Assembly: GCA_019118725.1 (NCBI GenBank)
Contig: DWYO01000330.1
Span: 1-7,286 of the forward strand
Reading direction: 5' to 3'
From: Candidatus Parabacteroides intestinavium
GTDB lineage: Bacteria; Bacteroidota; Bacteroidia; Bacteroidales; Tannerellaceae
Length of the DNA stretch: 7,286 bases
In this document: piece by piece, positions 1 through 4,440 of the stretch
How the letters are laid out: each line of letters begins with the position of its first letter
Position numbering within the stretch: the stretch's first letter is position 1
The notes under the pieces: model-generated
What the model saw: the letters and a program-made list of their open reading frames with translations, nothing else
Told to the model about the DNA's origin: nothing
Databases searched by the model: none
Made by a program: the position numbers and the translations under genes

Positions 1-182
1 TCCTCCACAAACTCTAATGTCAGGTTTCCGCTTGTTTCGTCTACATTACCTATAATAGGTATAGAAACACTCCGTAAGGTATGTGTGATTTTCCAATCAC
101 CATGCCAAATAATACCTTCTCCAAACGTGGGTGCCGCTATCAATAGGGCCATTCCCACCAAAACTTTTTGAATCGCTTTCAT
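1..182 (-). CDS. Small secreted protein, DUF3244-like (5' part only, runs off left edge)
   Basis: Reading the minus strand from the ATG at 182 gives an open frame of 60 complete codons that continues past base 1, so the C-terminus is missing. It begins MKAIQKVLVGMALLIAAP, a typical Sec signal peptide (basic n-region, hydrophobic core), with likely cleavage near the T-F-G-E at residues 19-22. The mature part has W-H-G-D-W followed by L-R-S-V-S-I-P-I and then N-L-T-L-E-F. This resembles the start of DUF3244 proteins, small Bacteroidetes exported domains with an 'RS...P' segment and a short 'L-x-(I/L)-x-F' strand. The family's biochemical role is not known to me. It lies 159 bases downstream of the TPR regulator gene on the same strand, and such regulators often neighbour DUF3244 genes in Bacteroidales. 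No strong Shine-Dalgarno or consensus promoter was found just upstream. The reading frame and signal peptide are secure; the family call is moderate because only about 40 mature residues are visible. Confidence 0.68.
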   Translation of the reverse strand, partial: MKAIQKVLVGMALLIAAPTFGEGIIWHGDWKITHTLRSVSIPIIGNVDETSGNLTLEFVE

Positions 183-228
183 CTGCTTTACATTTAAAAA
201 TTTGCAGCAAAGAAAAAGCCTTTTGCTT

Positions 229-259
229 CAAGAAAAAAGGAATCACCGTTTTTTTCTTG
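229..259. repeat. Perfect 10-bp inverted repeat in the leader of the secreted-protein gene
   Basis: The arms CAAGAAAAAA (229-238) and TTTTTTCTTG (250-259) are exact reverse complements around an 11-base spacer. The element lies 47-77 bases upstream of the ATG at 182, so it could fold in the 5' leader of that mRNA or be a protein-binding site. The stem is A/T-rich and weak as RNA. No function is established. Confidence 0.5.
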
Positions 260-271
260 GGACAAGCCACT

Positions 272-288
272 ACTGATAATCAATCAGT
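272..288. repeat. Short palindrome ACTGAT-N5-ATCAGT
   Basis: A perfect 6-bp inverted repeat with a 5-base spacer lies in the gap between the TPR regulator gene and the secreted-protein gene. Its size and symmetry would suit a dimeric DNA-binding protein site near a promoter of the secreted-protein gene. A repeat this short can also arise by chance in AT-rich DNA. Confidence 0.3.
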
Positions 289-341
289 TACAAATAAAGT
301 TCAGGACAGAAGAATGTGGTAAGCCACAAAAAGACAAAGAG

Positions 342-2054
342 TTATGACAATTGCATAAAATAGTCGTACAAAGAGGCTCCCGAACCGGCGATATGCAGTT
401 TTTGCCGGATCCGGGTATGGTTTTTATGCGGGGTATCGGCACTGACGTGAAGCAAGATGGCCTCTTGCTTGGCCTCCAACCGGAAGAAGGCCAGGTAACA
501 ATATTTTTTTTCAGCGGGGGTGATACCGGCGGCATCCAGTACTCCCGCTAATGGAGGGCACACCGCATCGACAAGCCGGCAGAGGGCATTCCACTCTTTA
601 TCCGTCAGCAGCTCTTCCCGGTCGGCCTTGGCAGATACGGCCAGCTTCTTTATCTTCTTATACAGCGCGGAATCGGTCAGGATTACGGTCCGTTGTCGCG
701 CATACAATTCGCGCAACCGGTTCACCTCGTCCGCCTTTTGGTCATACTCCCGCTGTTTTTGCCTCAATTGCTCCCGGCTGTACTGCTGATGGGCCTCCAA
801 CTGCCCGGCCAGCTGCTTCAGGGCCAGTTCCTGCCGATGCAGGTTATTCCGGCTTTCGTGCAGCTCCTCCGCCTGTCGCATAATCCGCCGGTTCTTCTGG
901 TTCATCCGATGCTGATAGCCTATAACGACCAGCAATACTCCCAACAAAGAGCCGATCAGCAACCTTTGTAAAAGTATCTTCCCCTTTTGCAAAAGCACAT
1001 TTTCCTGGGCCATCTGCTTGCGGTCAAACAGCGTCTGAACCTGAATCAGGTTGGCGTGTTTCATGGCCAGCACATCGGCCTCCGAAGAATCCACATATTG
1101 CCGCATATAGGATAGGGCGGACGCTATATTCCCTTTTTTCTCTTCCAACAACGAATAGTGGTATAATAATTCCGTATGCGTATCCGGATTTGAAGTGGGC
1201 GCCTGAGCTTCCCGGAAACATATTGCCGCTTGTTCCAAACTATCTAATGCTAAATAAACGCTACCTAAAGCGAAATAGGTAGGAGCGGAATTATCCGGTT
1301 CATAAGCGATAGACTGAACAAAATAGGGCTTTGCCAAATCAAATTTATTTTGCATCGCGTACACATTCCCTATGCCATTATAGATGGTAGACCAATCGGC
1401 GGAATCCCCCACCATCCGGATTACAGAGTCCGCCCGCAGCATATAATCGAGAGCCAAATCAAAAGAATCCAGCGCGGCATACTCCCGCCCCACGTTCTTC
1501 AGCGTCAAGCCCCAAAGCCTCTCGTCCTTACCGCATTGAAAATAAGCCGCCGCTTTCAGGTAATAGGCCTTCGACAAAGCATAATCGGCCACCTGATGCG
1601 AAATGTCCCCCAGATAGCTGCAAGCCCATGCCGCAGAAGTATAGTCTTTCCGCGCAAGACTTATATCCCGCATCTTCAAGAACACGTTCAATGCCGGATC
1701 TGCCAATCCTTCACGCATCAAAGCCTGCCCGTAATACCGGCTGATCCGGATTTGCTCCCCGGCTGTTCCATGCTCGTCCAGGTAATACCAGGCCCTATCC
1801 AAATCATCTATAAAAGGCAATGGGGTATGCAGGGAATCGGAGAGCATCCCCCCCAGCAAGCAATAACGCGCCACCATACTGCCCTGCAAGACCTCCGGAT
1901 AGCGGACACTATCCAACAGGGCACGAGCCGCCCGCAAGTCTGACTTGGCCGCCAGCTCGGCTTTCTTGACAAAATGCCCGGCATGCCGCTCATACTTGGT
2001 AGAACACCCCATCACAAAGCACAACAGCAGTATGTATAAAATCACTTTCCGCAT
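342..2054 (-). CDS. Membrane-anchored TPR regulator with coiled coil and LuxR-like C-terminal HTH
   Basis: This is a predicted sensor/regulator of 570 residues, counted from the ATG at 2054. The N-terminus MRKVILYILLLCFVMGC is a lipoprotein-type signal with the lipid-accepting Cys at residue 17. Residues about 35-320 are helical and rich in TPR-like units, for example the G-N-V-Y-A-M...F-D-L-A-K-P-Y-F segment near 229-245 and the A-L-G-S-V-Y-L segment near 262-268. A hydrophobic stretch at about 361-380 is a transmembrane helix. A charged, Gln/Glu/Arg-rich coiled coil follows at about 384-454. The last 60 residues (T-P-A-E-K-K-Y...A-D-T-P-H-K-N-H-T-R-I-R-Q-K-L) match the pattern of a degenerate LuxR/GerE HTH. 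I infer a periplasmic TPR sensor joined through the membrane to a cytoplasmic DNA-binding end. An in-frame GTG at 2090 would add 12 polar residues before the signal peptide, so the ATG is preferred. A consensus promoter lies about 95 bases upstream. The target is unknown; the adjacent secreted-protein gene is a candidate. Confidence 0.86.
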   Translation of the reverse strand: MRKVILYILLLCFVMGCSTKYERHAGHFVKKAELAAKSDLRAARALLDSVRYPEVLQGSMVARYCLLGGMLSDSLHTPLPFIDDLDRAWYYLDEHGTAGEQIRISRYYGQALMREGLADPALNVFLKMRDISLARKDYTSAAWACSYLGDISHQVADYALSKAYYLKAAAYFQCGKDERLWGLTLKNVGREYAALDSFDLALDYMLRADSVIRMVGDSADWSTIYNGIGNVYAMQNKFDLAKPYFVQSIAYEPDNSAPTYFALGSVYLALDSLEQAAICFREAQAPTSNPDTHTELLYHYSLLEEKKGNIASALSYMRQYVDSSEADVLAMKHANLIQVQTLFDRKQMAQENVLLQKGKILLQRLLIGSLLGVLLVVIGYQHRMNQKNRRIMRQAEELHESRNNLHRQELALKQLAGQLEAHQQYSREQLRQKQREYDQKADEVNRLRELYARQRTVILTDSALYKKIKKLAVSAKADREELLTDKEWNALCRLVDAVCPPLAGVLDAAGITPAEKKYCYLAFFRLEAKQEAILLHVSADTPHKNHTRIRQKLHIAGSGASLYDYFMQLS

Positions 2055-2098
2055 AAAAAGCCAACAAGAGGACAAGCCTCCCGGTCTCACTTCGCTTT

Positions 2099-2127
2099 AA
2101 CCCAAATCGGTCATCAGACTTTGGGTT
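2099..2127. repeat. Inverted repeat AACCCAAA-N13-TTTGGGTT in the leader of the TPR regulator gene
   Basis: The arms 2099-2106 and 2120-2127 are perfect 8-bp reverse complements around a 13-base loop, which itself contains a small GTC/GAC pairing. The element lies between the predicted promoter (2149-2179) and the ATG at 2054, so it should be in the 5' untranslated RNA of the regulator or serve as an operator. It has no run of T after it on either strand, which argues against an intrinsic terminator for the upstream phosphatase gene. Confidence 0.5.
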
Positions 2128-2148
2128 TAATCATTAAAACTCAATCCA

Positions 2149-2179
2149 CAAACTTAAAAATAAAAAACAGAAATGCATA
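2149..2179 (-). promoter_or_regulatory. Bacteroidetes-type promoter for the TPR regulator gene
   Basis: On the minus strand, TAAGTTTG (2156 to 2149) matches the Bacteroidetes -7 consensus TAnnTTTG exactly. Nineteen bases upstream is TATG (2179 to 2176), one mismatch from the -33 consensus TTTG. The spacing is within the usual 19-21 range, and the surrounding sequence is strongly T-rich. Transcription would start near 2143-2145, giving a leader of about 90 bases that includes the 2099-2127 inverted repeat. The promoter begins about 20 bases after the phosphatase stop codon. Confidence 0.55.
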
Positions 2180-2198
2180 ACCTTGAAAACTAAAAAAC

Positions 2199-3398
2199 CT
2201 AAAACAAGGCCGAAACAGAGATTCCCGTATTGAGGTAGTTCAGCCGTTTGCCGGATTCAAAGAACGGAAGCGAGGTGTACATATAGTCGGCATAGAGGCG
2301 CACCCCCAATGTCGGCGTAAGCTGGCCGATCAGGGAGGTGCCGATCATCCCCGAAACGCCATCATGCCGGCGCTCCCGGTTATAAAGTAACCTGACATAG
2401 CCGATCTGAAGCTGGGAATTCCAGAACAGACGCGGCAAGAGAAGTTTGGAATAGCCGGGGCCGACACTGAACGAGGTACATCCCACCACCCCCTGATGGT
2501 GGGTCAGCTTGGCCGACTGGATGTTGGCCTGCATCCCTACCCCCCAGCCACTGTTCAGGTAATAGGCACCGGAAATCGCGGTATTGACACCCCCATACGC
2601 CCGGACATTCCTCCCGTTCACCCGAAACTCAGAGGGGAAAAGGCAGCTATATCCTACCGAATATTCGATATAAGAAGGAATATCGCGATAATCCGAACTC
2701 GGTCCCAACACCTCTTGAAGCGGTTTTTTCTTGAAAATAAGATCCGACAGGAAATAACCCAACTCGGTAGACATGATACCGATACCGGCACCGGCAAGCA
2801 CATCGGAAAGCCAATGGCGGTTGTTCATCATACGGCCTACAGCTACCAACGTAGAGGAGGTATAAGCCCCGATACCTATCCACGGACTGACATCGCCATA
2901 TTCCTTATAGAGCATCGTAGCCGCCATAAAGGCCGTTGCCGTATGTCCTGAGGGGAAAGAGTTGTGCGTACTTCCATCCGGCCGCTCACGTTTGACGGTA
3001 TACTTCAAGCCATTGACCACACCGGCCATGACGGCAACCGAAAAGGCATCGGCCGTAATCATCTCTCCCCAAGAGCTTCGTCCTTTCACTCCGGCCAGCT
3101 TCATCCCCAACATAGCCGCAACCGGAGCATACTGAAGATAATTGTCAAATTCATTGGAGAATCCGGAGATATGGGCATCCCGTGTCCGCTGAATCTGTTT
3201 ATCAACCGACAAAGCCAATGCGCTTGAGAGCACCAAAGGCACACCACTTTTCACAATCTGATAAGTCGGAGTCGTACGGAACCGGGCCACACGGGCAGGT
3301 ACGTTTTCCCATCCCGTAATCGAATCTTTCGGGACAGATTGTGCCGGCATACACCAACCTATCCCAATAAAACAGATAATCCAAAACAGTTTAAGCAT
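2199..3398 (-). CDS. PAP2-family phosphatase with C-terminal beta-barrel-like domain
   Basis: The protein has 399 residues from the ATG at 3398. Residues 1-21 form a signal peptide (MLKLFWIICFIGIGWCMPAQ). The PAP2 phosphatase core spans about 45-220 and carries all three signature motifs: K132-x6-R139-P140, P149-S150-G151-H152, and R189-x5-H195-x3-D199, with H195 as expected nucleophile and H152 as expected acid. The usual Ser of the 'SR' pair is Gly188. PAP2 enzymes remove phosphate from lipid phosphates such as undecaprenyl-PP, phosphatidylglycerol-phosphate or lipid A; the substrate cannot be told here. Residues about 240-399 are alternating polar/hydrophobic strands rich in Tyr and Gly and end in Phe, the pattern of an outer-membrane barrel. 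The gene follows the YitT gene by 31 bases and is probably in the same operon. In-frame starts at 3428 and 3470 exist, but only the ATG at 3398 has both a purine-rich ribosome site and an immediate signal peptide. Confidence 0.88.
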   Translation of the reverse strand: MLKLFWIICFIGIGWCMPAQSVPKDSITGWENVPARVARFRTTPTYQIVKSGVPLVLSSALALSVDKQIQRTRDAHISGFSNEFDNYLQYAPVAAMLGMKLAGVKGRSSWGEMITADAFSVAVMAGVVNGLKYTVKRERPDGSTHNSFPSGHTATAFMAATMLYKEYGDVSPWIGIGAYTSSTLVAVGRMMNNRHWLSDVLAGAGIGIMSTELGYFLSDLIFKKKPLQEVLGPSSDYRDIPSYIEYSVGYSCLFPSEFRVNGRNVRAYGGVNTAISGAYYLNSGWGVGMQANIQSAKLTHHQGVVGCTSFSVGPGYSKLLLPRLFWNSQLQIGYVRLLYNRERRHDGVSGMIGTSLIGQLTPTLGVRLYADYMYTSLPFFESGKRLNYLNTGISVSALF

Positions 3399-3403
3399 TG
3401 TAT

Positions 3404-3410
3404 TCCCTTT
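3404..3410 (-). promoter_or_regulatory. Ribosome binding site that decides the PAP2 start
   Basis: The minus strand reads AAAGGGA ending five bases before the ATG at 3398. It lies in the 31-base gap after the YitT stop codon. This supports the internal ATG over the upstream in-frame starts at 3428 and 3470, which would add residues ahead of the signal peptide. Confidence 0.5.
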
Positions 3411-3429
3411 ATATCCGCAAAGAGTCATT

Positions 3430-4308
3430 TCACGCTTTAATCGGATCGAATCCTTCACCGTAAACACCACGGGTAGGTGTCTGTGATATAAAAGCTTTGG
3501 GGTCTATACTCTTGATAAAGCGGAAGATCGTAACAGATTCGGATTTGCGGACAATGACCAGCAGTACTTTCATCGGCTTTTTGGTGTACCCGCCGTGCCC
3601 ATCCAGAATCGTGCAGCTACGGTCCATATCCCGAATCACACGGTCACATATTTCCTCATATTTTTCTGAAAAAATGAAGAATTGGACAGACTCCCGGTTC
3701 CCATTCACAATCTGATCTATCATGTAATTACTTACCACCATTTCTACAAAGGCAAAGACAATCTTCGTGACATCGTGGAAAAGAAAATAGGAAGAACCGA
3801 TGATAAAGAAATCGAGCATCAGCATCGCACGGCCAATGGAGATGTTCTTGTACTTGGTGATAATCATGCCGATGATATCCGTACCGCCTGTGCTGCCGTT
3901 GGAAGCAAAAATCAATCCCAATCCCGCACCACAAAGCGCACCACCGATAATAATCGACATAAAAGGCTCACCCTCGATGATAGGCCCGTCTAATATATTC
4001 TCGAAAAGCGAGAGGGAAGCCGACAAGGAAAAAACTCCAAAAATTGTCTTTACCAGAAACTTCCAGCCCAATATCTTCAACGCCACCGCAAGAAGGAATA
4101 TGTTGATGACAAAGTAAGAGACGGAAACCGGAATAAGCTCATTCGTAGCAAAAAAGATCAAAGCGCACAAACCGCTCAATCCCCCTGTCACGATCTCATT
4201 CGAAAGGATAAATCCATTGAAACCGAAACCGTAGAGCAGCGTACCAAACAGGATGACCGCATAATCCCGCACTTCATATTTGCGTAATTGTGATTTGAGA
4301 GCATTCAT
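3430..4308 (-). CDS. YitT family membrane protein (YitT_membrane + DUF2179)
   Basis: The protein has 292 residues, the usual length for the family. The N-terminal part (about 15-200) is a multi-helix membrane domain with the family's Gly-rich turns I-V-T-G-G-L-S-G at 39-46 and N-G-S-T-G-G-T-D at 137-144. The C-terminal soluble part (about 205-288) fits DUF2179: C-T-I-L-D-G-H-G-G-Y at 232-241, then K-V-L-L-V-I-V, I-D-P-K-A-F-I at 268-274 and G-V-Y-G-E-G-F at 281-287. Members sit in the cytoplasmic membrane and are proposed to be transporters, but the substrate is not established. The ATG at 4308 is the first in frame and leads directly into the basic N-terminus; another ATG four bases downstream is out of frame. 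The TGA stop at 3432-3430 is 31 bases before the phosphatase gene, which suggests an operon. The palindromic repeat at 4326-4432 occupies its upstream region, and I could not identify a consensus promoter there. Confidence 0.92.
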   Translation of the reverse strand: MNALKSQLRKYEVRDYAVILFGTLLYGFGFNGFILSNEIVTGGLSGLCALIFFATNELIPVSVSYFVINIFLLAVALKILGWKFLVKTIFGVFSLSASLSLFENILDGPIIEGEPFMSIIIGGALCGAGLGLIFASNGSTGGTDIIGMIITKYKNISIGRAMLMLDFFIIGSSYFLFHDVTKIVFAFVEMVVSNYMIDQIVNGNRESVQFFIFSEKYEEICDRVIRDMDRSCTILDGHGGYTKKPMKVLLVIVRKSESVTIFRFIKSIDPKAFISQTPTRGVYGEGFDPIKA

Positions 4309-4325
4309 AACTTGATTATATTTTA

Positions 4326-4432
4326 TGGCACACAGATTACACAGATTTTACAGATGGGCACAGATTCTTTTTATCGCGTAGCCAAAACATGAAGCTGTGG
4401 TCATCTGCTGAATCCGTGTCATCTGTGTACCA
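4326..4432. repeat. 107-bp imperfect palindrome built from ACAGAT units (intergenic repeat element)
   Basis: The arms 4326-4367 and 4391-4432 are each 42 bases and match as reverse complements at 33 of 42 positions without gaps (19 of 22 in the outer part), around a 23-base loop. Each arm carries four copies of ACAGAT or a one-base variant. In the left arm they start at 4332, 4341, 4350 and 4360 (steps 9, 9, 10); the right arm mirrors this spacing. As minus-strand RNA, three of the nine mismatches become G-U pairs (at 4329, 4343 and 4350), so 36 of 42 positions could pair. It begins eight bases after the leuS stop and ends 17 bases before the YitT start. Similar 'CACAGATT' intergenic repeats occur in Bacteroidetes genomes as I recall, with unknown function. 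No T-run follows the stem, so simple termination is not supported. Confidence 0.8.
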
Positions 4433-4440
4433 TTATTACA

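Noticed and set aside
131..322. A 63-residue plus-strand frame across the left intergenic gap
   Set aside because: It overlaps the signal-peptide codons of the minus-strand secreted protein. Its Lys/Phe-rich product comes from A/T tracts.
315..328. TGTGG-TAAG-CCACA hairpin as terminator of the TPR regulator gene
   Set aside because: The stem is only 5 bp, and in the gene's direction the T-run comes before the stem, not after it, so it does not fit an intrinsic terminator.
1350..1943. A 197-residue open frame on the plus strand
   Set aside because: It is antisense to the TPR regulator gene, whose protein shows clear domains. The plus-strand product is rich in Arg, Pro, His and Ile with no recognisable domain, as expected of an antisense shadow.
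2055..2090. The GTG at 2090 as the start of the TPR regulator
   Set aside because: It would put 12 residues (MRPGGLSSCWLF) ahead of a well-formed lipoprotein signal peptide that begins exactly at the ATG at 2054.
2496..2951. A 151-residue open frame on the plus strand
   Set aside because: It lies wholly opposite the PAP2 motif region, and its product is low in plausible secondary structure and has no family resemblance.
4331..4366. Four repeated ACAGAT units as a CRISPR-like or simple tandem array
   Set aside because: The units are 6 bases at 9-10 base steps with no spacers of CRISPR size. The mirrored arm shows a palindromic element instead.
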